Assembly (NCBI RefSeq): GCF_900411315.1
Contig: NZ_LS990887.1
Span: forward strand, 1,552,757 to 1,602,960
Origin: Corynebacterium senegalense
GTDB taxonomy: Bacteria; Actinomycetota; Actinomycetes; Mycobacteriales; Mycobacteriaceae
Length of the DNA stretch: 50,204 nucleotides
Direction: 5' to 3'
How positions within the stretch are numbered: the stretch's first letter is position 1; the number at the start of each line of letters is the position of its first letter. The position numbers were made by a program, and so were the translations under genes. The notes under the pieces are model-generated. The model was not told where the DNA came from. It worked only from the letters and a program-made list of their open reading frames with translations, and did no database searches. Positions 17,893 to 27,238 of the stretch are shown in pieces.

Positions 17893-17944
17893 GGTAGGGG
17901 CTCCTGTGGCAAGTGTGAAAACAGTTAATCAATGTGCAGTGTAG

Positions 17945-19222
<1,278 letters not shown>

Positions 19223-19260
19223 GGGCTGAAGGCAACCTTGCCGTCATGGAAGGTGCTAAG

Positions 19261-19983
19261 ATGCTGACGGCGCATTCAAATTTTCGAAGGTCAGGTGCTC
19301 ACTTGGAGTCGTGGTCGACTGGGCGTTCATTCGCAGAATTCCGGGAGCAGGTTCAAGGTGTTGAACGGGATCCTCAGAAGTTCCTAACTGCATATATGCT
19401 GGATGGTCCTTGCTTTGCGATTCCAAAAATGCCGAAATACTCTGCGTTTCGTCATGAAGTGGCTGAGGTGCTCAGTCCTACCAGTGACCTTGGTTGCACC
19501 ATCTTAGTGGAAGGGGTCCGGGTTGTCGGGAGCGGCAAGCTAGGTTACTCCTTGAATCCGAAACAGTTTTTCAAACCCTTCGATGCAGCTAACGGGTCGG
19601 ATTTAGACGTTGCTATCGTTTCGGAAACACTCTTTGAGAAATCCCTGGAGGACCTACAGGCCATGAAGTTCCATCAGGAGCTAAATCGCAGTCTGGTTGG
19701 AAAACCGCTGTCGGAAGCGCATTTCCGACAGATTTATATCCTAAGGTCGATCTTGGACGGTTTCGTACCACTTGAAAGTGTGCTCACCAGGATGAGATAT
19801 GGACAGCAGTGGTCCAAAGCAAGGGATTCGCTAATACAGACTCTGGGATCTGGCTATGAAGACATAGAGATCAACTTTCGTCTCTACAAATCGTCGGAGC
19901 ATCTGAGGGCTTACCAGCTCAGATCGATTGAACGTGCCATCACTGAACTTGATAAAAGGAACGCAGCTAATGGACGCATTTAG
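19261..19983 (+). CDS. Nucleotidyltransferase-like protein, partner of DUF262 protein
   Basis: This protein of about 240 residues is not confidently assigned. It has what looks like a polymerase-beta-type nucleotidyltransferase core: GS at residues 90-91 (VVGSGKLGYSL), an acidic pair D114/D116 in SDLDVAIVS, and a possible third acidic residue E203 in DIEINFRLYKS. The spacing from GS to DxD is longer than in classic MNT proteins. ATG 19261 is chosen because GGAAGGTG lies 6 nt upstream; ATG 19246 is an alternative. Its end overlaps the DUF262 gene by 14 bp, so the two act together. Both are markedly AT-richer than flanking genes, a sign of transfer. A defence role is inferred, not shown. Confidence 0.6.
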   Translation: MLTAHSNFRRSGAHLESWSTGRSFAEFREQVQGVERDPQKFLTAYMLDGPCFAIPKMPKYSAFRHEVAEVLSPTSDLGCTILVEGVRVVGSGKLGYSLNPKQFFKPFDAANGSDLDVAIVSETLFEKSLEDLQAMKFHQELNRSLVGKPLSEAHFRQIYILRSILDGFVPLESVLTRMRYGQQWSKARDSLIQTLGSGYEDIEINFRLYKSSEHLRAYQLRSIERAITELDKRNAANGRI

Positions 19984-21055
19984 CATCGAGTCGAAAACCG
20001 TCGCTGACTTCTGGGGCATGCATCAGCGTGACGAATTAATTCTCCAGCCAGACTATCAGCGCAAAGTCGTCTGGCCGCAAGAGGCTAAAGATTCGCTTAT
20101 GGAAACGATCTTGCTCGGCTACCCTATTCCGGAGATCTACCTAGAGTACGCTACGGACGCTGAAGGTAATCAAACTGTTTCTGTAGTGGATGGGCAACAG
20201 CGTCTGAGCGCCCTGATTCATTTTCTATCGAACGATTACAGCTTGGATTCACTTTCTGATGAGCGTTCGCGTGAATTTCACGGAAGATACTTCAAGGATC
20301 TTTCGGAGGACGTAAGAATGGCGTTCTTTCAATACACATTTCCGGTCCGCAAATTGCTTAATCTCAATGATGAGACCGTTAGGGAAATCTTTGCTCGAGT
20401 GAACAGGGTCAACATGACCCTGACGAGTCAAGAGATTCGCAACGCCTTGCTGCCTGGCCGTTTTATGGATTTCCTTCGTGACTGCGTAAGCCATCCGGTG
20501 AATCAAAGGGCGGGGCTGTTCAGCGTTACAAGGCAGATGAGGGGAGGTGACCTAGAGTTCTATGCAGACGTATTCGGGTCCTGCCTATTCGGGATTCCTA
20601 ATAAGCGCAAGGGTTTCGATGAGAGGTATAACACACTTTCCGAAGACTTTGATGCCTATTCCGATGAGGCAGACAACTTTATTGCACTGCTAACGCTGAT
20701 TGAAGACATTGTTAAATGGTCGCCTCGGACCCGCTGGTCCAACATTGTTGACATGTACACACTTCTCCTAGCCTCTTACAGTTTGTTCTCTGAACTGAAA
20801 AGCTTAGATGATGCGGGACGTGAGAAGGTTGCGGGTGCCCTGGATAGTTTTCAAGCGGCTGTTAACGAAAAGAAGAGAAGATCCGGGGGAGAGGATGGTC
20901 TAGCCAGTTTCGCAAAGCAACTCGGAGTGAGCCTTGAGAAGGCCCGCGATTGGGTGGTTCAGTATGAGACCGGAATCCGTAACTCGTCAGACCTAGGCGC
21001 AAGGCGGAATCGAAATCAGGCTCTAGTCGAGGTTATGCGAGAAGCTTTTGCGTAA
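19970..21055 (+). CDS. DUF262 domain-containing protein (ParB/GmrS-like)
   Basis: This 361-residue protein has a DUF262 domain, a ParB/Srx-like fold that in the GmrS subunit of type IV restriction enzymes binds and hydrolyses nucleotides. The hallmark motifs are QPDYQRKVVW at 26-35 and VVDGQQRLSAL at 72-82. FARVNRVNMTLTSQEIRNALLPG follows. There is no DUF1524 HNH nuclease part, so this is not a complete GmrSD. ATG 19970 is preferred because AAAAGGA lies about 9 nt upstream. The gene overlaps the nucleotidyltransferase-like gene by 14 bp and is equally AT-rich. The C-terminal half is helical, with no recognised domain. DUF262 proteins are frequent in defence islands. Confidence 0.85.
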   Translation: MDAFSIESKTVADFWGMHQRDELILQPDYQRKVVWPQEAKDSLMETILLGYPIPEIYLEYATDAEGNQTVSVVDGQQRLSALIHFLSNDYSLDSLSDERSREFHGRYFKDLSEDVRMAFFQYTFPVRKLLNLNDETVREIFARVNRVNMTLTSQEIRNALLPGRFMDFLRDCVSHPVNQRAGLFSVTRQMRGGDLEFYADVFGSCLFGIPNKRKGFDERYNTLSEDFDAYSDEADNFIALLTLIEDIVKWSPRTRWSNIVDMYTLLLASYSLFSELKSLDDAGREKVAGALDSFQAAVNEKKRRSGGEDGLASFAKQLGVSLEKARDWVVQYETGIRNSSDLGARRNRNQALVEVMREAFA

Positions 21056-21520
21056 GCCGGCCGTCGATCTTTCTTCTCGGGGCCTACAAATGCGGTATGG
21101 CACTACCGCTTGTCTCCTGCGGTAAGGATAAAAAACGCGACGTAGAGTTCCTTGCTGTCAGATCGGGTGGGGGCGGATCTTCGAATTTCTGACATCACCT
21201 AGCGTGCGTGGCGCGCCTCCCAGCGGTCTCGGCCGGTGCCGCTCTGTCGGTCTTCCAAAAGCACGCCCGCCACTACTACGAGGAAGGCAGAACGATCGCT
21301 TGGCAGCGTGCACACTAGTGAACAGTGCCCACGCCTGTAGACGATCTCGAAAAAGCCGAAGCTTGCCGCGGTCTACAGCAGGGTTGATTTGGCGTCAAGT
21401 TGGCATACTTTTCTCGAGGTAGGGAAGAACTTCTGCCCCGGCACGAGAGGCACCGTGCGGGGGAGCAGGATGGTCGCGCGGTAGTTGATAGCTCCTCTGC
21501 TATCGGGATTCACCATTCGT

Positions 21521-21535
21521 AAATGATACTCATTT
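21521..21535. promoter_or_regulatory. Zur/Fur-like palindrome
   Basis: AAATGATACTCATTT is a perfect 6-bp inverted repeat (AAATGA/TCATTT) with a 3-bp spacer, resembling Fur-superfamily (Zur-type) metal-regulator boxes. No intact gene starts nearby on either strand, so it may be left over from a lost metal-transport gene or be chance. Confidence 0.3.
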
Positions 21536-21553
21536 CCGCGGTATAGGGCACCA

Positions 21554-21751
21554 TTATCTTCGTCTGCGTTGAAGATACATTAAACCAAAAGGGTCATTAT
21601 CCGGCGGAATGGTATGGACAGGATTGGCCAGCCGGTTCGGCAGATTGCTCACCGCAGGTTTGACTCGGCCGGTGTCAAAAATTCCTAGGATGGCCAGAAT
21701 CCATAGAAAGACGCGGCGTCGGAAACTCGCCGCTCCGAGGAAATACATCAC
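21554..21751 (-). pseudogene. Possible remnant of a membrane-protein gene
   Basis: The 65-codon reading contains a hydrophobic helix (RRRVFLWILAILGIF) and continues upstream in frame as SSLPWVPDV. Further upstream a protein-like segment (SAYGSKAAIDITAS) continues in another frame. This suggests a frameshifted, truncated membrane protein. I cannot name a family. It could also be a chance ORF. Confidence 0.25.
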
Positions 21752-21855
21752 GTCGGGTACCCAGGGCAGCGATGAATGGAAGCAGTAATGTCGATTGCTG
21801 CTTTGGATCCGTAAGCGCTCTCATCAAGGTCGGGTGTTGTGGCCAAACACTCCGC

Positions 21856-21861
21856 TATCAT
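21856..21861 (+). promoter_or_regulatory. -10 element for leaderless antiporter gene
   Basis: TATCAT lies 8 nt before the GTG start at 21870 and no Shine-Dalgarno is present, so transcription probably begins at or next to the start codon. Confidence 0.45.
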
Positions 21862-21869
21862 GACCCCGC

Positions 21870-23462
21870 GTGGGAACATTCATAGCACTAATCGGGCTGC
21901 TTCTAGCCACCGTCCTCGTCGCCGCAGTAGGTGAGCGCACCGGCCTGCCGTGGCCGGCGCTTTTGACCGTGGTGGTGGCGCCGGTCATCTTCATTCCGGG
22001 CATTGACACGGTGTCCATCCCTCCGCACCTGATCCTGCCGATCTTCCTGCCGCCGCTGTTGTGGTCGCTGGCCCGGCGCACGAGCTGGGGGCAGATCCGC
22101 TCCCAGCTCAACGTGGTGCTGACCATGTCCGTCATCCTGGTGTTCCTCACCATCGCGGCGCTGACCGCCACGGCGATGTGGATGCTGCCGGGGCTGAGCC
22201 TCGCCGCCGCGATGGTCCTCGCCGCCGCGATCGCGCCGCCGGACCCGGTGGCTGTGGACGCGGTGGCGGGCCCGGCTGGCATCCCGAAGCGCATCACCAG
22301 CACCCTGCAGACTGAGGGGTTGTTCAACGACGCCGCCTCCATCGTCACCTTCAACGTCGCCATGGCGGCGGCGGTGGCTCACGGCGAGGTCGACTTCACC
22401 AAAGGGTTTTTCCAGTTCCTGTACGCGGCGGTCGCCGCCGTGGTTATCGGCCTGGTCGTGGGCCGGCTGGCCGCCATGTTCGCTAACTCCGTGCCGGATT
22501 CGGTGATCCGCACCGCGTTTACCTGGGTGCTCCCGTTCGCCATCTACGCGGGCTGCGAGGCCATCGAGGCCTCCGGCGTCATCGCTATCGTCATCGCCGC
22601 AGTGGAAATGTCGTCGCGCTCCGCCATGACCGCCGAGGACCGCCTGACCGGCCATTCGTTCTGGGAGACGGTGGAACTGCTCTTCACCGGCGTTGCGTTC
22701 GGCCTGATCGGCATGAGTGTGCGCGACGCACTCGACACCGCCGGCACGCACATCTGGCAGGCGGTGCAGGTCGGCGTCGTCTTCTCGGCGGTGGCTTTCG
22801 CTGTCCGGTTCGCCTGGATGTTCGTGCTGTACAAGATCAACCAGAACATGCACCACACCAATGTCTCGCCGCTGCGGATGCAGGAAGTGCTGCTCATGGC
22901 GTGGGCTGGCATGCGCGGCCTGGTCACGTTGGCGCTGGTGCTAGCTATTCCCGCGTCCACAACCGCGTACCACCACGAGCTTTCGGTCATCGCCCTGACC
23001 GTGCTCACCTGCACGATGGTGGTGCCCGGGCTGCTGCTCCCGTGGCTCGTGGACAAGCTCGACTTGCAAAACGGACCGGGCGGGGACAAGGCCGTCGAGG
23101 AGCTGAACCAGCGCGCCTACGCCGCTGCGCGCAAAGCGGTGAAGCAGCACGGCGAGGAGTTCGCGCCGGAGGCCTACGCGATGGTGCAGGAATGGCTCGA
23201 TTCCATCGCGGAGAAGCGCCTGCAAGACCCCGAGGGCTCCGAGGAGCGTAAGCAAGCCTTCAAGCGCGCTCGCGCCGGCGCTCTGCAGATGCAGCAAGTG
23301 GCACTACGGGCTGCGAGTAGGGAGCTGCAGCAGGCGCGCCGGGAGCGCCAGTACAATCCCGCCGATGTCGACGCGGTGCTGGCAGACCTGGACAAGCTGA
23401 TCCTCGCCCGCGACCGCAGCGCGCTCGCCGCACCCAGCACGCTGTGGGAGCCGGAAGAGTAG
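21870..23462 (+). CDS. Na+/H+ antiporter (CPA1 family)
   Basis: This 530-residue protein has about 12 hydrophobic helices followed by a hydrophilic, helical C-terminal tail (about 405-530) rich in Glu, Arg and Gln. CPA1 signatures are AAAIAPPDPVAVDAV (the family's ion-binding aspartate region, helix 5), STLQTEGLFNDAASIV and MAWAGMRGLVTLALVLAIP. It exchanges cytoplasmic sodium (or potassium) for protons at the plasma membrane. The GTG start at 21870 has no ribosome-binding site but a -10 at 21856, fitting a leaderless mRNA. It converges on the small membrane protein gene at 23488. It lies in the segment that separates glf and glfT2. Confidence 0.9.
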   Translation: MGTFIALIGLLLATVLVAAVGERTGLPWPALLTVVVAPVIFIPGIDTVSIPPHLILPIFLPPLLWSLARRTSWGQIRSQLNVVLTMSVILVFLTIAALTATAMWMLPGLSLAAAMVLAAAIAPPDPVAVDAVAGPAGIPKRITSTLQTEGLFNDAASIVTFNVAMAAAVAHGEVDFTKGFFQFLYAAVAAVVIGLVVGRLAAMFANSVPDSVIRTAFTWVLPFAIYAGCEAIEASGVIAIVIAAVEMSSRSAMTAEDRLTGHSFWETVELLFTGVAFGLIGMSVRDALDTAGTHIWQAVQVGVVFSAVAFAVRFAWMFVLYKINQNMHHTNVSPLRMQEVLLMAWAGMRGLVTLALVLAIPASTTAYHHELSVIALTVLTCTMVVPGLLLPWLVDKLDLQNGPGGDKAVEELNQRAYAAARKAVKQHGEEFAPEAYAMVQEWLDSIAEKRLQDPEGSEERKQAFKRARAGALQMQQVALRAASRELQQARRERQYNPADVDAVLADLDKLILARDRSALAAPSTLWEPEE

Positions 23463-23487
23463 CCGCCCAAGGGTAGGGCTCAATTGC

Positions 23488-23844
23488 TTATCGACGAGCC
23501 TCCGGAGCGCCGCCGGTATCGCCCCCACCGAACTCGCGGCGGAAATCCCCGTCCCAGTCGATGTCGCCAACCGTCTCAGGCGGGGAGGCGTGGCCGAACT
23601 GGCGGTCGCCGTCGGCGTAGTGGGTCTCCGGCAGGCCGTACAGGTCCTGCTCGAGCGTGTCGGGGTGGCGGTCGTTGGCGGCCTGGATGCCCATCACCAA
23701 AAACACTGCGCCCGCGACGGCGGCGGCGATGCCGGTGAACACGGCCGTCGGCCCGGACAGGAACGCAAACGACAGGACGGCCACCACGATCAACGCCACG
23801 GCAGCGGCGTAGTTGCGACCCGAGGAATTGCCTGTGCTGTTCAT
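23488..23844 (-). CDS. Small two-helix membrane protein, unknown function
   Basis: This 118-residue protein is not recognised. It has two hydrophobic helices (about 12-30 and 33-54) and an acidic hydrophilic C-terminus rich in Asp, Gly and His (YADGDRQFGHASPPE). The start ATG (23844-23842) overlaps the TGA of the upstream GAP-family gene by 4 bp (ATGA), so it is translationally coupled to that transporter and may be an accessory subunit. Its base composition matches the core genome. Confidence 0.75.
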   Translation of the reverse strand: MNSTGNSSGRNYAAAVALIVVAVLSFAFLSGPTAVFTGIAAAVAGAVFLVMGIQAANDRHPDTLEQDLYGLPETHYADGDRQFGHASPPETVGDIDWDGDFRREFGGGDTGGAPEARR

Positions 23845-24545
23845 GGGGCCGAGTATTCCAGAGCGGAAAGGTCGGCGCGGAGCATCGGGACGCTCTGGAT
23901 CACCATGTAGATGCCGACGATGGCGGCGATCCAGAGAAGCGTCACTTTTGCCTCGTACTCGAGGCGGGGGATAAGGCGTTCAAGCCGCGGGAAAAACTTT
24001 TGGCCGAAGAGCAGTGCGAAGGTAGCGAGGACACCTGTTGGCACGATCATAATGAGGCAGTAGATGCCCACGGCTCCAGCCTTTGCCACGGATGGGATAT
24101 CCCAGCTGCCGATGATGCCCATCGCTGCGATGTACGGCAGCATCGTCGCCGCCTCGGTAAGCGATGCGCCGAGGCCCAGGGCGACCATGCTTGGAACACT
24201 GCTTATTGCGCTGGCCGCGTGTTTCGGCAACTGCCCGGGTTCGGGCTTCTTGGGGTTTGGTGCGAAGATGCCGAAGATCGCAAGGGCCGCGCCCAGTATC
24301 AACGTGATCCATGGGAAGACGTCGGTCTGCGTGACCCGTTCGGCGACCGAGCCCAGGCTGGCGAACCCGAGGAGCAGTCCCAGCCCGAGGAGGAAGTAGA
24401 CCGCCGCAACTGTGACCAGGTACGTAGCCAGCGCTGGCACTCTCACAGCGCGCCAGTGGACGATGAGCGCGAGGGGGATGACAAGGGTGCCCAGGCTCAG
24501 GCTGTCAAGCAGCGCCAATCCAACAACGGGGATGACCGAACTCAT
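23841..24545 (-). CDS. GAP-family (SfLAP-like) membrane transporter
   Basis: This 234-residue protein has six predicted membrane helices and the pattern of the GAP/sulfolipid-1-addressing family (LysE-like fold). The opening is MSSVIPVVGLALLDSLSLGTLVIPLALI, with a Pro/Lys-rich cytoplasmic loop (NPKKPEPGQLPKHA) in the middle. ATG 24545 is chosen because GGAG precedes it at the right distance and the longer reading would pass through the operator. The gene is divergent from a TetR regulator, with tandem palindromes in the gap. Export of a small toxic or lipid compound under TetR control is the likely role; the substrate is unknown. Confidence 0.78.
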   Translation of the reverse strand: MSSVIPVVGLALLDSLSLGTLVIPLALIVHWRAVRVPALATYLVTVAAVYFLLGLGLLLGFASLGSVAERVTQTDVFPWITLILGAALAIFGIFAPNPKKPEPGQLPKHAASAISSVPSMVALGLGASLTEAATMLPYIAAMGIIGSWDIPSVAKAGAVGIYCLIMIVPTGVLATFALLFGQKFFPRLERLIPRLEYEAKVTLLWIAAIVGIYMVIQSVPMLRADLSALEYSAP

Positions 24546-24560
24546 GGGGATCTCCGGATC

Positions 24561-24598
24561 TCTCGTACGAACGTACTGCGACTTACGAACGTACGAGA
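24561..24598. promoter_or_regulatory. Tandem TetR operators
   Basis: Two GTACG-AA-CGTAC-like palindromes lie 18 bp apart. TACGAACGTAC occurs exactly at 24566-24576 and 24584-24594, and the outer arms TCTCGTACG (24561-24569) and CGTACGAGA (24590-24598) are inverted repeats of each other. They lie between the divergent GAP and TetR starts. For tetR, TAGACT at 24602-24607 would be the -10, so bound repressor would block both promoters. Confidence 0.75.
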
Positions 24599-24618
24599 AT
24601 CTAGACTGGGGTGCAACC

Positions 24619-25191
24619 ATGAATGACTTTTCCCTGGACCATCAGTTTTCAGAATCGGCCGCGGCAATTGCAGACGCCACTATCCGCATCATTGCGTCGC
24701 GGGGGCTCGATGCCGTGAGCGTGCGGGAGGTGGCGAAAGAATCCGGGTTCGCCGCCGGCTCGGTGCAATATCATGCTCCGAACAAGGACACCCTGCTGGC
24801 GCACGCGTTCATTCGCTCCATTCAGCGCCAGGGGGAGCGAGTGGCTGCAGTTTCTGAAAGGGGAGACAAGCTCGAAACCTGGGTGACGAGGCTTGCCGAG
24901 CTCCTCCCGATCGGAGGGGTGCGTTCCGAAGACGCCGCAATCTGGGTCACGTACGGCTCCGCCTCTGCGACCCGGGACTGGATTGCGAATCTCTATACCG
25001 AGGTCCTCGAAGACTTTCAGAGCAGTGTTGTCCTTGCGCTCGGTGGTGAGGAGGCTGCAAAGCCCAAGGCACGCCTAGTTACCGCTCTGGTCGACGGCCT
25101 TACGCTGGACAATCTGCGGGTTTCAGAAGCGGAGGCCGCCCGAATCGTGGCAGACCTCCGCGTAGGCCTGGGCCTGCTCTTCGCCAGCTAA
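24619..25191 (+). CDS. TetR-family transcriptional regulator
   Basis: This 190-residue protein has an N-terminal TetR helix-turn-helix (about 12-58) with LDAVSVREVAKESGFAAGSVQYHAPNKDTLLAHAF, including the QYH/F-NKD-LL signature. Its helical ligand-binding domain is variable. ATG 24619 is favoured; in-frame sequence upstream crosses the operators. It is divergent from the GAP transporter and almost certainly represses it and itself through the tandem palindromes. The ligand is unknown. TAGACT 12-17 nt upstream of the ATG suggests a very short leader. Confidence 0.9.
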   Translation: MNDFSLDHQFSESAAAIADATIRIIASRGLDAVSVREVAKESGFAAGSVQYHAPNKDTLLAHAFIRSIQRQGERVAAVSERGDKLETWVTRLAELLPIGGVRSEDAAIWVTYGSASATRDWIANLYTEVLEDFQSSVVLALGGEEAAKPKARLVTALVDGLTLDNLRVSEAEAARIVADLRVGLGLLFAS

Positions 25192-25270
25192 CCCCCGTTG
25201 AGCCGCGAGCCACACCAAGGAAACACCTGCAGAGCGGTTACGCTTGGACTCTGACTGCCCACAATAGAAA

Positions 25271-27238
25271 GTGAGAGCTGTGGAGACGAGCAAGACCCTG
25301 GCCGTGGACACGCTGCAGCGCGTCCTCCTGCCCAAGAAGGGCGAGCCGCACGACGTGCGCATGCTGTACCTGATCGAGGCGGAGCAGAACAAGCAGCGCC
25401 TGCGCTGGCCGGACCGCACCCGGCTGAGCATCCCGGCGGGCGCCGAGGTGTCCTTCCAGACCTACTTCAACGCCTTCCCGGCGTCGTACTGGCGCCGCTG
25501 GTCGCAGCTCGACCGCGTCATCCTCTCCCTCGACGTCGAGGGGGAGGCCACCGTTTCCGTCTACCGCTCCAAGCACGACGGCGTGCGCATCTCCGTGGTC
25601 AACGTGGAAGCGCGCGACGAGCACGTGGAGATCCCCCTCGAGCTGCGCAACTTCGAGGACGGCGGCTGGCTCTGGTTCGACGTCACTGCCGAATCCGACG
25701 CGGTGGTGACCAACGCCGGCTGGTGCGCCGACCGGCTGCCGCAGGCGCAGACCATGCCGGACGGCACGCAGGTCGGGCCCTTCCCCAAGGAAGTGGCGGT
25801 GGGCATCCCCACCTTCAACCGCCCGCGCGACGCCGTCAACGCGCTGCACGCGCTGTCCGAGGACCCGGTGGTGCTCGAGGCGATCACCAGCGTCCTCATG
25901 CCCGACCAGGGCAACCAGCACCCGGCCGACGAGCCGGACTTCGCCGACGCCGAGGCCAGGCTCGGCGGCAGGCTGCGCATGTTCTCCCAGGGCAACCTGG
26001 GCGGCTCCGGCGGCTACTCGCGCATCATGTACGAGGGGGTGGGGAGCACGGATGCGCCCTACATCCTCTACATGGACGACGACATCGCCATCGAGCCCGA
26101 CTCCATCCTGCGCGCCGTCCAGGCCGCCCGCTACGCGAAAAGCCCGATTCTCGTGGGCGGGCAGATGCTCAACCTGCAGGACCGCGCCCAGCTGCGCACC
26201 ACCGGCGAGGCGGTGGACCCGCACACCTTCATGTGGGGCGCGGCCCCCCACGCGGTCTACGACCACGACTTCTCCGCCTACCCCCTCGGTTACCTGGGTA
26301 CCCCCGAGGAACAGGCGGACCCGCGCAAGCGCGACTCGCGCGCGCTGCACCGCCGCGTCGACGTGGACTACAACGGCTGGTGGATGAACCTCTTCCCCCG
26401 CGTCGTCGCCGAAAAGCTCGGGCTGCCCCTGCCGCTGTTCATCAAGTGGGACGACACCGAGTACGCCCTGCGCGCCAAGGCGGCGGGCTTCCCGACGGTC
26501 ACCTGGCCCGGCATCGCCATCTGGCACATGGCCTGGGCCGACAAAGACGACGCGATCGACTGGCAGGCCTACTTCCACCTGCGCAACAGGCTCATCGTCG
26601 CGGCGATGTACCACGAGGGCGCCGGCCCCGGCGGCATCCTGAAGAACATGCTGAAGTCCACCTACAAGCACATCATGTGCATGGAGTACTCCACCATGGC
26701 CATCCAGATCGAGGCCATGAAGGACTTCCTGAAGGGCCCCGACCAGCTCTTCGACATCCTCGAGTCGAGCCTGCCGCGCATCCAGAACGTGCGCAAGGAC
26801 TACCCGGACGCTCAGGTCATCGCGTCCGCGGCCGAGCTGCCCGCCCCCACCGGCGCGCCGGGCGTGCCCACCGCCAACATCGGGGGGCGCCTAGCCAAGA
26901 TCAAGAAGATCCCCTGGGCCGTCAAGGCGCTGCGCCACCAGCTCTCCGGCGAGGACCGCGCCCACTGGCAGGCCCCGCAGCTCAACCTCACCGCCGACGA
27001 GGCGCGCTGGTTCACCCTCGCCCGCGTCGACTCCGCCACCGTCTCCACCGCCGGCGGCACCGGCGTGGCCTTCCGCAAGCGCGACAAGCAGCTTTCCGAC
27101 GACCTCCTGGCGCAGACCAAGGACCTGCACAAGCAGATCACCGAGCGCTGGCCCGAGCTGCAGGCCGCCTACCGCGGCGCGAAACCCGAGCTGACCAGCC
27201 GCGAGAACTGGGGGAAGATCTTCGATGAGCAAGCGTGA
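25271..27238 (+). CDS. glfT2: Galactofuranosyltransferase GlfT2
   Basis: This 655-residue GT2-family enzyme polymerises the galactan of arabinogalactan from UDP-galactofuranose at the inner face of the membrane. An N-terminal beta-sandwich-like region (about 1-165) precedes the GT-A catalytic domain. The metal-binding aspartates are in YMDDDIAIEPD (D269-D271), and the catalytic acidic block is IKWDDTEYALRAKAAG (D394-D395), with the downstream histidine in IWHMAW. The helical C-terminus carries the conserved LPRIQNVRKDYPDA. The start is GTG 25271 or the GTG 9 nt later; CACAAT at 25260-25265 could drive a leaderless transcript. It overlaps the PAP2 gene by 14 bp. Confidence 0.96.
   Translation: MRAVETSKTLAVDTLQRVLLPKKGEPHDVRMLYLIEAEQNKQRLRWPDRTRLSIPAGAEVSFQTYFNAFPASYWRRWSQLDRVILSLDVEGEATVSVYRSKHDGVRISVVNVEARDEHVEIPLELRNFEDGGWLWFDVTAESDAVVTNAGWCADRLPQAQTMPDGTQVGPFPKEVAVGIPTFNRPRDAVNALHALSEDPVVLEAITSVLMPDQGNQHPADEPDFADAEARLGGRLRMFSQGNLGGSGGYSRIMYEGVGSTDAPYILYMDDDIAIEPDSILRAVQAARYAKSPILVGGQMLNLQDRAQLRTTGEAVDPHTFMWGAAPHAVYDHDFSAYPLGYLGTPEEQADPRKRDSRALHRRVDVDYNGWWMNLFPRVVAEKLGLPLPLFIKWDDTEYALRAKAAGFPTVTWPGIAIWHMAWADKDDAIDWQAYFHLRNRLIVAAMYHEGAGPGGILKNMLKSTYKHIMCMEYSTMAIQIEAMKDFLKGPDQLFDILESSLPRIQNVRKDYPDAQVIASAAELPAPTGAPGVPTANIGGRLAKIKKIPWAVKALRHQLSGEDRAHWQAPQLNLTADEARWFTLARVDSATVSTAGGTGVAFRKRDKQLSDDLLAQTKDLHKQITERWPELQAAYRGAKPELTSRENWGKIFDEQA

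Larger units (their letters stand above)
21056..21869. other. 814-bp region without a convincing intact gene
   Basis: This stretch between the DUF262 gene and the antiporter has no ORF I would call. It holds a small hairpin (GCGGTA 21092-21097 with TACCGC 21104-21109) that may end the DUF262 transcript, a short protein-like + strand reading broken by stops near 21200-21300, a palindrome at 21521-21535, and a hydrophobic minus-strand fragment at 21554-21751. Base composition is intermediate. It looks like an insertion scar with decayed genes. Confidence 0.55.

Noticed and set aside
19970..21055. Considered as a full GmrSD type IV restriction enzyme
   Set aside because: Only the DUF262 part is present; no DUF1524 HNH domain in this gene or its neighbours.
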